This document shows, piece by piece, positions 15,923 to 24,942 of a DNA stretch of 53,399 nucleotides. A program made the position numbers and the translations under genes. The stretch is from an uncultured Lachnospiraceae bacterium (lineage in GTDB: Bacteria; Bacillota; Clostridia; Lachnospirales; Lachnospiraceae): contig CAJURT010000026.1 in the NCBI GenBank assembly GCA_910588875.1, positions 1 to 53,399 on the forward strand, read 5' to 3'. Position 1 is the first letter of the stretch, and each line of letters opens with the position of its first letter. The notes under the pieces are model-generated. The model was given only the letters and a program-made list of their open reading frames with translations. It ran no database searches and was not told the origin of the DNA.

Positions 15923-18179
15923 AAGCATAGTTATTCTCAGCATTCTTGGCCTTTTGTCTGCTGGTATTATTCTCTATTTCACCTTGTTTTTTTACCGGAA
16001 TTACCGGCAAGAACTGATTGAGGTGGAGGAAAACCAATTGCTTGTCATGGCCAGGACGGTGGGGAAAAGCCTGGTGAACTATATAGATCAGGAATTGAAG
16101 ACCATAGATTTATATTTTTCGGAGTTAGGCCTTTGTAATTCCTCCAATGACCAGGATGTCCGTCAGGCAGCAGCGGCATTTATGGACAAAAACAGGGATC
16201 TCTATGATGCCATAACCTGTTATGATTCTAAAGGAAACAGGATATTCGAAGAAGGAATTCTGGATTTTGATTACAGGAAGGCCCCGGATGGTAAAGAGGC
16301 AGTGATCTGTGAAAAGAAGCTTTCTCCTAATGGCTGGTACCAGATGTTTATTTCCCGTAAATTTCAGTGGAACAAAGAACAATGTACCGTGGTTTGTGCC
16401 ATGAATTTAAACCGGATTTATGAGCAGATCGTGGCCCCGGTGCAGATTGGAAAGGGCGGGTATTCCATCGTTAAAGACAGGGATTTGGTGATTCTTATGC
16501 ATCATGCCCCATCCCAGATCGGCATTGATGCCGTTTACGACCGGAATGTGCGTTATCCTCAGCTGGATTTGCAGGATTTGTTTGAGTGGGTCACCATGCA
16601 GCAGAATCAGGCAGAGGGCAGCAGAATCATTCATTCTTATGTGTGGGATGATCCAAAGTTGGTTCCGGAGAAACGGATTGTGGCTTATACTACAGTTCAT
16701 GTTTCCGGGGAAGAGTGGATTGTGAATTCAACTCTGCCCTATGAGGAATTAAATGAACCCTTAAGCCGTATGGCTAGAAGGCTCTCAGGTATGAGTGCCC
16801 TCTCTCTTTTATTTCTCATTGGTTTTGTGTACTTTATGACAAGAATACTGATGCAGGCGGAGGCACAGAAAAAGGAGATTGCCTACTTAAAAGAAATCAA
16901 TCAGGGAATGGAACTGCTCCGGCACAAGGAGGAGGAACTTTTGCGCTATGAAAGGATGCAGTCTGTAGGCCAGATGAGCAGCCATATTGCCCATGAGTTT
17001 AACAATTATCTGACCCCGGTTATGATTTATGGGGAGATATTGGAGGGTGATGATACCATTAGTTCCCAAAATCAGGAGATGATCCACGGAATTATAAAAT
17101 CAGTGGAGGAGGCTGCTGCTTTGTCCAGGCGTCTGTTGGATTTCAGCCGTCAGGACAGTTATGGGGAACTGATAAACCAGGATCTGCGAAAAGAAGTCTC
17201 GGAGGCATGTCAGGTGGTAGAAAAGATAGCTCCGGAGACTGTCTCCCTGGTTACAGAACTTTTTGGAACTCCTTTGTGGATCAGGGGAAATAAAGGGATG
17301 ATGAGCCATCTGCTTTTGAATCTGTCCAACAATGCATTTCATGCTATGGAGGGAAAGGAAGGAGTCCTGACTATACGGCTTTTTCGAATGGGGAGGGAGC
17401 AGCTGCCAGGGGAAAGGAAGGATGATGCTTCGGAAAAGACAGGGAGAGATCCGAAGGAGAACCTTTCCGATGAGGTTTTGGTGATTTCTCAGGAAGATTT
17501 TTCCGGGGATTTTAAAGGAGACTGGGCAGTACTGTCTGTGACGGACACCGGCTGTGGAATCAGCCGGGAAGCGATGGACAAAATATTTGAGCCCTTTTAT
17601 ACCACCAAGCGCAGCGGCAAGGGCACTGGCCTGGGACTTTCTGTGGTGCGTAATGTGATGGAAGCAGGAAAGGGAAGAATCCGGATTGAGAGCAGAGTAG
17701 GGGTGGGAACCTCTTTTATCCTTTTCTTTCCTTTTATAGAACCATGGGATTTTAAGGACAGAAGGCAAGAGAAAAGGGAATTTCGCAGGATGGTAGTGGT
17801 GGATGATGATCCAAAGGTTTTAAAAGCATTGGATACCATGCTGAAGGCAATCTCGGTAAAGGCAGAGTGCTATGACCATCCGGCAGCAGTGTTGTCTCTG
17901 CTGCAGAAGCGGAAGGAAGATTGTGATGTGATTTTAACCGATTACCAGATGCCTTCCATCAATGGCCTGGAACTGTCTGCCATGATTCGCAGACTGAACC
18001 CGCAGATCCACCTGATTTTAATGAGCGGTCTGGACAGATCCCAATTTGACTGGTATCTGAAAAACGGGATGATTGATGATTTTATTCCCAAGACAGAACT
18101 TGGCAGTCGGTTGCCGGAACTGCTAAAAAAAGATGGATTCTTTAGGGCGGATTTCTGGTATACGGATCAGAAAAACTGA
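15909..18179 (+). CDS. Hybrid sensor histidine kinase with C-terminal receiver
   Basis: 756 residues. Membrane helices at about 7-28 and 295-315 enclose a 260-residue extracellular sensor of probable double-Cache type. A short coiled coil leads to the dimerisation helix with phospho-acceptor His362 in HIAHEFNN, then the ATPase domain with N-box NLSNNAFHAM, G1 DTGCGIS and G2 GKGTGLGLS. A C-terminal receiver (about 626-740) has Asp678 in ILTDYQM, Ser in LMSG and Lys in IPKTE. The receiver after the kinase is unusual for partners of OmpR regulators; there is no Hpt domain, so it may be a modulating side receiver. Followed by a strong terminator. Confidence 0.92.
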   Translation: MKKGKSIVILSILGLLSAGIILYFTLFFYRNYRQELIEVEENQLLVMARTVGKSLVNYIDQELKTIDLYFSELGLCNSSNDQDVRQAAAAFMDKNRDLYDAITCYDSKGNRIFEEGILDFDYRKAPDGKEAVICEKKLSPNGWYQMFISRKFQWNKEQCTVVCAMNLNRIYEQIVAPVQIGKGGYSIVKDRDLVILMHHAPSQIGIDAVYDRNVRYPQLDLQDLFEWVTMQQNQAEGSRIIHSYVWDDPKLVPEKRIVAYTTVHVSGEEWIVNSTLPYEELNEPLSRMARRLSGMSALSLLFLIGFVYFMTRILMQAEAQKKEIAYLKEINQGMELLRHKEEELLRYERMQSVGQMSSHIAHEFNNYLTPVMIYGEILEGDDTISSQNQEMIHGIIKSVEEAAALSRRLLDFSRQDSYGELINQDLRKEVSEACQVVEKIAPETVSLVTELFGTPLWIRGNKGMMSHLLLNLSNNAFHAMEGKEGVLTIRLFRMGREQLPGERKDDASEKTGRDPKENLSDEVLVISQEDFSGDFKGDWAVLSVTDTGCGISREAMDKIFEPFYTTKRSGKGTGLGLSVVRNVMEAGKGRIRIESRVGVGTSFILFFPFIEPWDFKDRRQEKREFRRMVVVDDDPKVLKALDTMLKAISVKAECYDHPAAVLSLLQKRKEDCDVILTDYQMPSINGLELSAMIRRLNPQIHLILMSGLDRSQFDWYLKNGMIDDFIPKTELGSRLPELLKKDGFFRADFWYTDQKN

Positions 18180-18233
18180 GATAAGAATGGTAAATACCAT
18201 ATTTCGGATAGGCAGCAAGCCTTTAGGGGGGCA

Positions 18234-18270
18234 CAGACAAAACCACCGGCTGTGCCGGTGGTTTTGTCTG
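18234..18270. terminator. Bidirectional terminator between convergent genes
   Basis: Perfect 17-bp inverted repeat (CAGACAAAACCACCGGC and its complement) around TGT. It serves the kinase gene on the plus strand and the desulfidase gene on the minus strand. Confidence 0.93.
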
Positions 18271-18284
18271 TAAGGAGAGAAAAA

Positions 18285-19562
18285 TCATTCTCCCACCATG
18301 ATTCGGATAATCTCTTCGTTGGTCTGCTGCATCCCGTCTTTCCCTAGCCGGCCGACATTTTTGATGGTTTCTTCCACGCCCTTAGTGACAATTCCATCCC
18401 CTCCGTAGAATTGCTGCCCGCGTTTGTACATGTTATAGCCTAAAAGTCCGGCATCCACGGCAGAAGCAATCTTGGCGGCACAGGAGGCCTTGGCTCCGTC
18501 ACAGACGATCCCGGAGACGATGGCTAGGGAATTGACAACCGTATGGACGATTTCTTTAAATCCACCGCCACAGAGATAGGCAATCCCGGCTCCCGCGCCG
18601 GAACCGGCATTGACGGCCCCGCAGTAGGCGGACAGCCGGCCGATCATGGTTTTTTGGTGGATGGCGCAGAGATTGGACAGTGCCAGCGCCCGCAGAGTCT
18701 TTTCCTCGTCAGCCCCTAGTTCCTTGGCATATACCAGTACGGGGACTGACACGGTGATTCCCTGGTTGCCGCTTCCGGAATTGATAATGACCGGCAGTTC
18801 ACAGCCGTTCATACGGGCATCGGAACCGGCAGCAGCCATGGCTTTTGCCCTGATCTGCACATCCTGGCCGCAAGAGTCCAGGAGGACTTTCCCAATATTT
18901 GCCCCATAATTGCCGTTCATCCCTTCTTCGGCAATCTTCATGTTAAATTCTGCCTGGCGCTGAAGGACATCCTTGATGTCAGCCACATCCACCGTGTTGA
19001 TAAAATCCCAGATCCCTTTCATATCCAGCAGGGAGCGGTCCGTCAGCCCTTCCTTGCTTTCTTCCTCGATGGGCAGATCCAGCAGAACTTCTCCGTTTTT
19101 TTCCTTATGTACGATATTGGTATGATAGTTGGCAATCCTTACCTGGCTTCTGTCGTTTCCATGGTACAGAGTCACAATGATATCAAAAATAATGGCATTG
19201 TCAATATGTTCCACAGTAATTGGCACCTGCTCCAGGAATGCCCGGATCAGGGGTTCCTGTTCCGGCGTAACCTGGGAGATAACTTCAAGCTGCTTTTCTG
19301 CGTCTCCGGCGACAATCCCGGCGGCAGCGGCAGCGGCGATCCCTTTCAGATGGCCGGTATTGGGCACGATAACCGATTTTACATTTTTGATAATGCTGCC
19401 GCTGGCACCGACTTCCACCCGCTCTGGCATGCAGCCTAAAAGATCCCTTGCTGTAGCAGCGGCATAGGCCAGGGCAATCGGCTCGGTGCATCCCATGGCC
19501 GGGATCAGTTCTTCCTTCAGGATATCAATGTAAGCCTGATAACGAATGTCTGTTTTCTCCAT
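18285..19562 (-). CDS. L-cysteine desulfidase / UPF0597-family enzyme (CyuA/YhaM-like)
   Basis: 425 residues from the ATG at 19562, which has GGAAAGGA about 10 bp upstream; an in-frame start at 19598 overlaps the previous gene and lacks a ribosome site. The family signature with Fe-S-binding cysteines is present: MGCTEPIALA (Cys25), NLCAIHQKT and VCDGAKASCA, together with GSGNQGI. Characterised members such as E. coli CyuA (YhaM) break L-cysteine down to pyruvate, ammonia and sulfide, and the fold is related to L-serine dehydratase. Last gene of the minus-strand operon behind a sugar-type importer, an unexpected partner; the substrate here could differ from cysteine. Confidence 0.85.
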   Translation of the reverse strand: MEKTDIRYQAYIDILKEELIPAMGCTEPIALAYAAATARDLLGCMPERVEVGASGSIIKNVKSVIVPNTGHLKGIAAAAAAGIVAGDAEKQLEVISQVTPEQEPLIRAFLEQVPITVEHIDNAIIFDIIVTLYHGNDRSQVRIANYHTNIVHKEKNGEVLLDLPIEEESKEGLTDRSLLDMKGIWDFINTVDVADIKDVLQRQAEFNMKIAEEGMNGNYGANIGKVLLDSCGQDVQIRAKAMAAAGSDARMNGCELPVIINSGSGNQGITVSVPVLVYAKELGADEEKTLRALALSNLCAIHQKTMIGRLSAYCGAVNAGSGAGAGIAYLCGGGFKEIVHTVVNSLAIVSGIVCDGAKASCAAKIASAVDAGLLGYNMYKRGQQFYGGDGIVTKGVEETIKNVGRLGKDGMQQTNEEIIRIMVGE

Positions 19563-19594
19563 ATTAATGTTGTCCTTTCCGTAACTGTTGAAGA

Positions 19595-20428
19595 TCAACC
19601 CTTGACAGCGCCTTCCATAATACCTGCTTTCTGGAATTTTTCCAGGACCAGATAAAGAAGGATGATCGGAATAATGACCAATGTGGTTCCTGCCAGGATC
19701 ACGGGCCAGGGTGTGGAGAGGCCTTCACTGACCGGAAGCAGGGAAATGGTGACCATCAGCGTATATTTGGCCTGTTTTCTTAAGTATAACAGGGGCCAGA
19801 AGAAATCATTCCAACGGGCAATCAGGGTGATGGCGCCCCAGGAAGCCATGGCCGGTTTGATAACCGGAAGGATAATCTTCATAAAAATCCCAAAATCGCT
19901 GCATCCGTCGATCCTGGCTGCCTCCACCAGTTCATCCGGCACGTCCGTGATATACTGGTTCATGTAAAAGATTCCCACTGCAGTGGCAATCCTGGGGATT
20001 ACCAGTGACCACAGGCTATTGATCAGGCCAACCTTTTTCATAATGATAAATAAGGGGACAGAACCTACCTCCGGTGGAACCAGCATGGTGGCAATAACAA
20101 AATAAAACAGAAAATTTCTGCCGGGGAACCGGTATTTGGCAAAAGCAAAGCCTGCCAGGGCACAGAAAAACAGGGAGGTAATGGTTCCCATAATGGTGGT
20201 GAAAACACTGTTGAAGGTATTCTGCCATACCGGGATCATTTCAAACAGACGCCGGAAATTGGCCAGAGTTGGCTGTTCCACGATAATGGAGTGAAAGCCG
20301 GTAATGCTTTCAGAAGTGCTTTTGATGGAGATCAGGCACATCCAGACAATGGGAAACAGGCAGAGTAAGGTGATAAAAGTTAGCAGCCCGTAGACAGCAG
20401 CAGACGAAATCATTTTATTTCGGTTCAT
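19595..20428 (-). CDS. CUT1 ABC sugar transporter permease (MalG type)
   Basis: 277 residues from the ATG at 20428, preceded by AAAGGAG; an upstream in-frame start at 20476 lies in the preceding gene. Six membrane segments, a periplasmic loop after the first, and the EAA loop EAARIDGCSDFGIFMKIILP that docks the ATPase. It forms the channel with the preceding permease. No ATPase gene is present in this operon; CUT1 systems in Firmicutes often share one MsmX-type ATPase encoded elsewhere. Confidence 0.92.
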   Translation of the reverse strand: MNRNKMISSAAVYGLLTFITLLCLFPIVWMCLISIKSTSESITGFHSIIVEQPTLANFRRLFEMIPVWQNTFNSVFTTIMGTITSLFFCALAGFAFAKYRFPGRNFLFYFVIATMLVPPEVGSVPLFIIMKKVGLINSLWSLVIPRIATAVGIFYMNQYITDVPDELVEAARIDGCSDFGIFMKIILPVIKPAMASWGAITLIARWNDFFWPLLYLRKQAKYTLMVTISLLPVSEGLSTPWPVILAGTTLVIIPIILLYLVLEKFQKAGIMEGAVKG

Positions 20429-20444
20429 AAAGCCTTCTCCTTTC

Positions 20445-21323
20445 CTACAGTTCACCCTGCTTGCGCCGTACCGCAAACTGAATGACAGAAATCATCATCA
20501 GGATCAGGATAAGCACCACGCCGATGGCAGAGGCATATCCCATGTTGAATACGTTAAAACCGGACTCGTACATATATTGGAACAGGGAAGAGTTGGAGGT
20601 TCCCGGTCCCGGCAGGATATAGGACTCGTTAAATAGCTTCCACATATCCACGGTCAAAGTCACGGAACAGAAAAACAGGATGTTTTTCAGGGAGGGCAGT
20701 GTGATAAACCAAAACTGCTGGGCAGCGTTGGCACCGTCTACCGTGGCGGCTTCATAGTAGTCCTTGGAGATATTTAAAAGCCCGGACAGCAAAATCATGG
20801 TAAACCAGGGGGTATACCGCCATACATTCAGAATGATGACCGGAATCTTGGAAAAGGTGGTACTGGTAAGCCAGGGGATCTTGGAGCCCCCGGCCATGGA
20901 AACCACCTCGTTGACCAGCCCTACATTTTCATCAAAAAGCATCCGGAAGATCAGCCCCATGGCAATAGCAGCGCAGATATTGGGCAAAAAGGTTGCGGTC
21001 TTAAAAAATGCACGTGCCGAATCTTTTTTCATATAGCGGCTGTTAAGCAGGCAGGCAATCAAAAGGGCACAGCAGATGATGAGGACAAGGCCGGAGAGCC
21101 AGTAGACAACCGTGTTGCCCAAGGATTCCCAGAACATATTGTCAACTGCCATTTTCCGGTAATTGCCAAAACCGCAGAATTCCGGCGAACCGATTCCCTT
21201 CCAGTTGGTCAGGCTGATATAGACAGTCCAGATGGTGGGGATCAGCTGAAACACAAAAAACAGGATGAAAAACGGAAGTATGAATAAATAGGGAGCTCGA
21301 TATTTTTTTAATGTCTGTAACAT
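20445..21323 (-). CDS. CUT1 ABC sugar transporter permease (MalF/UgpA type)
   Basis: 292 residues. N-terminus MLQTLKKYRAPYLFILP and six membrane segments are typical of the first permease of CUT1 importers; the EAA loop lies at YYEAATVDGANAAQQFWFITLP. GGAGGGATGTC precedes the ATG. It pairs with the next gene, whose start lies 16 bp after this stop. Substrate is unknown; family members carry di- and oligosaccharides or glycerol phosphates. Confidence 0.92.
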   Translation of the reverse strand: MLQTLKKYRAPYLFILPFFILFFVFQLIPTIWTVYISLTNWKGIGSPEFCGFGNYRKMAVDNMFWESLGNTVVYWLSGLVLIICCALLIACLLNSRYMKKDSARAFFKTATFLPNICAAIAMGLIFRMLFDENVGLVNEVVSMAGGSKIPWLTSTTFSKIPVIILNVWRYTPWFTMILLSGLLNISKDYYEAATVDGANAAQQFWFITLPSLKNILFFCSVTLTVDMWKLFNESYILPGPGTSNSSLFQYMYESGFNVFNMGYASAIGVVLILILMMISVIQFAVRRKQGEL

Positions 21324-21351
21324 GACATCCCTCCATTCCCGGGTATTTTTT

Positions 21352-21393
21352 CTTAGGCCGGTGTGGCAGACAGCTGCCCGGCACCGGCCTAAG
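21352..21393 (-). other. Long intercistronic hairpin after the binding-protein gene
   Basis: Perfect 12-bp arms CTTAGGCCGGTG/CACCGGCCTAAG with an inner GGCAG/CTGCC stem. On the minus strand an A-run, not a T-run, follows, so it is more likely an mRNA-stabilising structure after the binding-protein cistron than a terminator. Confidence 0.75.
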
Positions 21394-21401
21394 CGGTAAT
21401 A

Positions 21402-22838
21402 TTATTGGGTGACCTCGGCTTTTCCGATCTTGGCCTTTAAGTTCTTATCCATGTTGGCGATAGCATCATCCATGGACTGGTTGCCGGCAACATATTTCTC
21501 CAGTTCGGCGGATATGATCTCGTCTGCTTCCGCATCCTGGGGTGTCACAACCAGGTTGTCTGCACCATTGGACAGGCATTTACCTTCCATCTCACGGAAG
21601 GACATCCCTCCGTAGTACTCAGACGGCTCTTTCCAGAAGGGATCTTCCAGCATTTCGATAGAAACCGGGTTGGAGTAGGGGGCATTCTGGGCTTCCATGG
21701 AATTCACCCAGACTTCCTTGGCTTCAATATCAAAAGTAAAGTCATACCACATCATGCGGAACAGTTCGGAGTAGGGGTTGTCTCCCTTTTCAATGATGCC
21801 CATGTACTGGGACACCGGCGCACCAGCCTTGCCAACACCTTCGAACTCCGGAGCAGACATGACTCTCCACTGGCCTTTGGTGGCTTCGCAGTTCTGCCGC
21901 ATAAATTCATCCCAGAAGGCACCGATGCAGAAGGTGGCGACTTTCTTGTTGTTGATGGCGTCATACAGTGCCGGTTCCATGATGGTGGTCTTCATCAGAA
22001 GCCCTTCGCTGTTCATGGTATCCAGTGCGCCAAGAGCCTTTTTGGTACCCTCATCACTGCCGATGATAACCTCGCCGTTGTCATCCCAGATCCTTGCGCC
22101 GGCAGAGGGCATCAGGCCACGGCGTCCCCAGTATCTCCAGGTCTTGCTGGTCGGGTCGATGTAGGAGAGGAATACCTCACCGTTGCTCTTTTCCTTCAGC
22201 AGCCGTCCGGCCTCGATATATCCATCCATGGTCTTCATCATCTCCGGGTCGATCTCATACTGGTCAAAGATATTTTTGTTGTAGAACAGAACCTGGGGAC
22301 GGACAGAATCCGGCAAGGCATAGATTTTCCCGTCAATGGTGGCATCCTTGGTGGCACCGTCCACCATCTTATCAAGAAGAGGAGCCAGGTATTCGGTCTC
22401 ATCCTTCAAAAGCCCTGCCTTTGCCAGATCCATGATGGTAACCGGATCCAGCATGGCGGCGTCCGGAAGGTCATCGGTGGCGCCGGAGAGGGCGGTCATG
22501 GTGATCTTCTCGCGGATATCCGCAGTACCCTCGGTTTGAACAAACTCAATTTTCACCTCCGGGGCGATGTCACGGTGGTTCTCAAGCCAGGTCTCGAAAT
22601 ATTGCTGGCGGTACTGGGGGTTGCCCATGGCATAGACGGTAAGGGTGCCTGCCGGGTAAACCGTGCCGGATGCATCTGCCTGTCCGCCGCTGCCTGCGGT
22701 ATCCTGGCTTGCGGCGCCGCCCTGGTCTGCCGCCTTGGCAGTGGTTGCCTCCGGGGTGCTGCCACTTCCTCCCCCGCAGGCGGCCAGGCTTGTGGCAGTT
22801 AATGCTGTGGCCAGTAACAGTGCGATTTTTTTCTTCAT
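21402..22838 (-). CDS. Extracellular sugar-type solute-binding lipoprotein
   Basis: 478 residues. Signal peptide with lipobox LAAC (Cys21) and a Gly/Ser/Ala-rich linker, then a family-1 solute-binding fold (segments LTVYAMGNPQYRQQYFETWLENH region and IDGKIYALPDS, which is typical of CUT1 binding proteins). AAAGGAGG precedes the ATG. It would deliver the substrate to the two permeases downstream. Repeated Trp/Tyr residues in the C-terminal half suit a carbohydrate ligand, but the substrate is not deducible. Confidence 0.92.
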   Translation of the reverse strand: MKKKIALLLATALTATSLAACGGGSGSTPEATTAKAADQGGAASQDTAGSGGQADASGTVYPAGTLTVYAMGNPQYRQQYFETWLENHRDIAPEVKIEFVQTEGTADIREKITMTALSGATDDLPDAAMLDPVTIMDLAKAGLLKDETEYLAPLLDKMVDGATKDATIDGKIYALPDSVRPQVLFYNKNIFDQYEIDPEMMKTMDGYIEAGRLLKEKSNGEVFLSYIDPTSKTWRYWGRRGLMPSAGARIWDDNGEVIIGSDEGTKKALGALDTMNSEGLLMKTTIMEPALYDAINNKKVATFCIGAFWDEFMRQNCEATKGQWRVMSAPEFEGVGKAGAPVSQYMGIIEKGDNPYSELFRMMWYDFTFDIEAKEVWVNSMEAQNAPYSNPVSIEMLEDPFWKEPSEYYGGMSFREMEGKCLSNGADNLVVTPQDAEADEIISAELEKYVAGNQSMDDAIANMDKNLKAKIGKAEVTQ

Positions 22839-22910
22839 AATAGTTGGTTCCTCCTTTTGATGATATATATTGGTTTAACAACTTTCTCTTTCAGCGGTTG
22901 TCCCGTCCCC

Positions 22911-23876
22911 TTATTCCCGTGCCGCTTCTACGGCAGTTCTCAGAAGCCCCATATCCTGTTCTGTGGCCAGGGTACAGTCAGCTCCCAGGATAAAACCGGT
23001 TCTCCCAAACTGGGAGATCACTTTATGTACCTCCTCACGGACTGCTTCCTTTGGCCCGTCCACCAAAACGCCGTGGCGGTTGGGAAGGCCCCCCATGATG
23101 GCTTTGCCCGGGAACAGCTTTCTTCCTTCATCCAGGGAAAATGGTGCCTCATAGACCCCCCAGTTGGCTACATCCGTGTAGGCGGCGTAATCACGGTAAC
23201 GGTCCATATTCAGCTGATCCTTGCAGATATGGAGGAAGCAGTATCCTCCGGCTTCCTTGATGCTTTTCATGATCTGTAAGTCAAAGGGCTTGATATACTG
23301 TTCAAATTCTTCGTCGGTGAAGAACCGGGTTTCTCCGCCCAAAGCGGCATAGTAAATCCCGTCCACGCCCAGGCGGATATATTCCCCGGCCAGGTCACAC
23401 ATCACATTGGCAATCCGCTGCATACCGGCCAACACGGTATCCTTGTCCTCATGGAGAAGACGGCAGAGTTTCTGGCGTACCTCCTCATAAGTATAGTTGG
23501 GGTCCATCTTTTCCAGAGGATGGATGGAAGAGGCGGTGATGCCGTGGAGCGTGCCAAGAGTGAAGGCGCTTCGGTCGCAACGGCTCAGGATTTTCTTAAC
23601 CAGGGTGATCTGATCCTGCATAAAGGGATCCTCCAGGGACATCTCCCGTACCATCTGGTAATCACTGCCATGATGGATCTCACCCATATAGGGAACCTGG
23701 TTCTCATTCATGATTTTTAAGATATCGGTGTCACTTTCCTCAAAAAAGCGGATATGGGCATCCACAGCGGCATCTCCAAAAGCGGACTCCTTCGGAAAAT
23801 GAAGGGAAAACCCGCTGGGGATCTTGTCCGGCTCCCTTCCCTCAATAGCAGCAATTACGCGTTCTTTCTTTGTCAT
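22911..23876 (-). CDS. URO-D superfamily protein with methyltransferase-type zinc site
   Basis: 321 residues. It belongs to the uroporphyrinogen decarboxylase superfamily but is not a heme enzyme: it retains the His-X-Cys (LHICKD) and distal Cys (GADCTLAT) that bind zinc in the MtaA/MtbA/CmuA corrinoid methyltransferases. The N-terminus (KKERVIAAIEGREPDKIPSGF) is typical of this clade. AAAGGAGG precedes the ATG. It is the first gene of the operon after a perfect promoter and stands before a sugar-type importer. No corrinoid protein or MttB-type gene is in the window, so the methyl donor and acceptor are unknown. Confidence 0.85.
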   Translation of the reverse strand: MTKKERVIAAIEGREPDKIPSGFSLHFPKESAFGDAAVDAHIRFFEESDTDILKIMNENQVPYMGEIHHGSDYQMVREMSLEDPFMQDQITLVKKILSRCDRSAFTLGTLHGITASSIHPLEKMDPNYTYEEVRQKLCRLLHEDKDTVLAGMQRIANVMCDLAGEYIRLGVDGIYYAALGGETRFFTDEEFEQYIKPFDLQIMKSIKEAGGYCFLHICKDQLNMDRYRDYAAYTDVANWGVYEAPFSLDEGRKLFPGKAIMGGLPNRHGVLVDGPKEAVREEVHKVISQFGRTGFILGADCTLATEQDMGLLRTAVEAARE

Positions 23877-23899
23877 AATAAACCTCCTTTTGCTTTCCT

Positions 23900-23920
23900 G
23901 ATAATACTTGTAATAATATC
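23900..23920 (-). promoter_or_regulatory. Imperfect palindrome downstream of the promoter (operator candidate)
   Basis: The 21-bp stretch starts GATA and ends TATC with about three mismatched pairs. It lies some 15-35 bp into the predicted transcript, a position from which a repressor such as the nearby GntR protein could block elongation. Confidence 0.35.
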
Positions 23921-23939
23921 AGTAATCTTATTAATGTTA

Positions 23940-23968
23940 ATTATAATCATATTGTACCGATTTGTCAA
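23940..23968 (-). promoter_or_regulatory. Perfect consensus promoter of the URO-D/ABC/desulfidase operon
   Basis: On the minus strand TTGACA, 17-bp spacer, TATAAT, matching consensus at all twelve positions. Such a strong promoter would need a repressor, and the GntR-family gene immediately upstream is the natural candidate. Confidence 0.88.
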
Positions 23969-24121
23969 TAAGTTTTTTCGTTAAAATTCATTGAAGAGCC
24001 TCTGGGGAAAGAAATATTTTGGTGAATATCACGGTGATTCATCATTTTATTAGTGTGCTGGTCAGATTGCTTTCAGCGAATTCTGAGAATTGTACAGAGG
24101 TATGAGAGATCCCATAAGAAA

Positions 24122-24157
24122 AAGGATGCCGGAACAGAACATCCTGCCGGCATCCTT
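24122..24157 (-). terminator. Terminator of the GntR gene
   Basis: AAGGATGCCGG and CCGGCATCCTT around a 14-nt loop; on the minus strand TTTTTCTT follows. It separates gntR from the downstream operon. Confidence 0.85.
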
Positions 24158-24163
24158 GAATTT

Positions 24164-24811
24164 TTATTGGAAATAAGTTTCCTGAATTTGGTTTTTTACA
24201 TTCAGGATATCTTTTTGCAGCATAAGAACAGCCAATTCCACATCCTGTTTTTCCAGGGCATCGATGGTGGCCCTGTGAAAATAACCGTTGGATTCGGCAT
24301 TTTTATCCCAAGCATTAAAAAAATATTGGGCTATATATTGGCGGGATTTCATCAGCGCCCGTTCGATTGTGTCGCACAGGTAAGCATTCCCTCCGAGTTC
24401 ACATAGCTTGATGTGGAAATCTGTGTTCCGGTTCCAGTTGATTGCCACTTTCCGGTTGACATCGAGGTTGACAATAGATTCCAGGTGCTTTAGCATTTCC
24501 AGGTCTTCGTCCGTGATCCGGGGGGCCAGCCTTTTCAAATTAGCAGTCTCCAGGTCAATCCTCACTTCCAGCAGATCCATGATCTCCTTGATGGAGATCT
24601 GTACCACCTGGTATCCCACCCGGGGGATGCTTTTTAAAACCCCGTCCTTGCACAACTCGATCAATGCCTCCCGGACCGGGGATTTACTCATGGCATAGCG
24701 TTCCACGATCTCTCCTTCGGTGATAATATCATTTGCTTTATAAATGCCTTCTTCAATATCGTGATAGATGCCTTCTGCTGCCGTTTCTTTTAAGGTTTTT
24801 TTGGCCTTCAT
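24164..24811 (-). CDS. GntR-family regulator, FadR/FCD subgroup
   Basis: 215 residues. N-terminal winged helix (about 15-75) with the family helix ITEGEIVERYAMSKSPVREAL, then an FCD ligand-binding domain with likely metal-binding residues in NTDFHIKL and GYFHRATI. FCD regulators usually respond to small carboxylates or sugar acids. It lies upstream of, and on the same strand as, the operon that begins at 23876, separated by its own terminator, and most likely represses it. A candidate operator lies in its own upstream region. Confidence 0.9.
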   Translation of the reverse strand: MKAKKTLKETAAEGIYHDIEEGIYKANDIITEGEIVERYAMSKSPVREALIELCKDGVLKSIPRVGYQVVQISIKEIMDLLEVRIDLETANLKRLAPRITDEDLEMLKHLESIVNLDVNRKVAINWNRNTDFHIKLCELGGNAYLCDTIERALMKSRQYIAQYFFNAWDKNAESNGYFHRATIDALEKQDVELAVLMLQKDILNVKNQIQETYFQ

Positions 24812-24885
24812 CGTTTACCTCACCGTCTATAAGATCGCCCGTGCATGATGATCCTGTACGGAACTGGATTGCCAGATAACTGCAA

Positions 24886-24899
24886 AGTATAGTTATACT
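24886..24899. promoter_or_regulatory. Palindromic operator candidate upstream of the GntR gene
   Basis: AGTATA-GT-TATACT, 75-90 bp before the GntR start codon. It contains the outer GT...AC pair common in FadR-subgroup operators. An autoregulatory site is plausible, but the same sequence was not found near the 23940 promoter. Confidence 0.35.
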
Positions 24900-24942
24900 G
24901 TGGGTTAGCATATCATAAACATGCAATTTTTTCAAATCTTTT

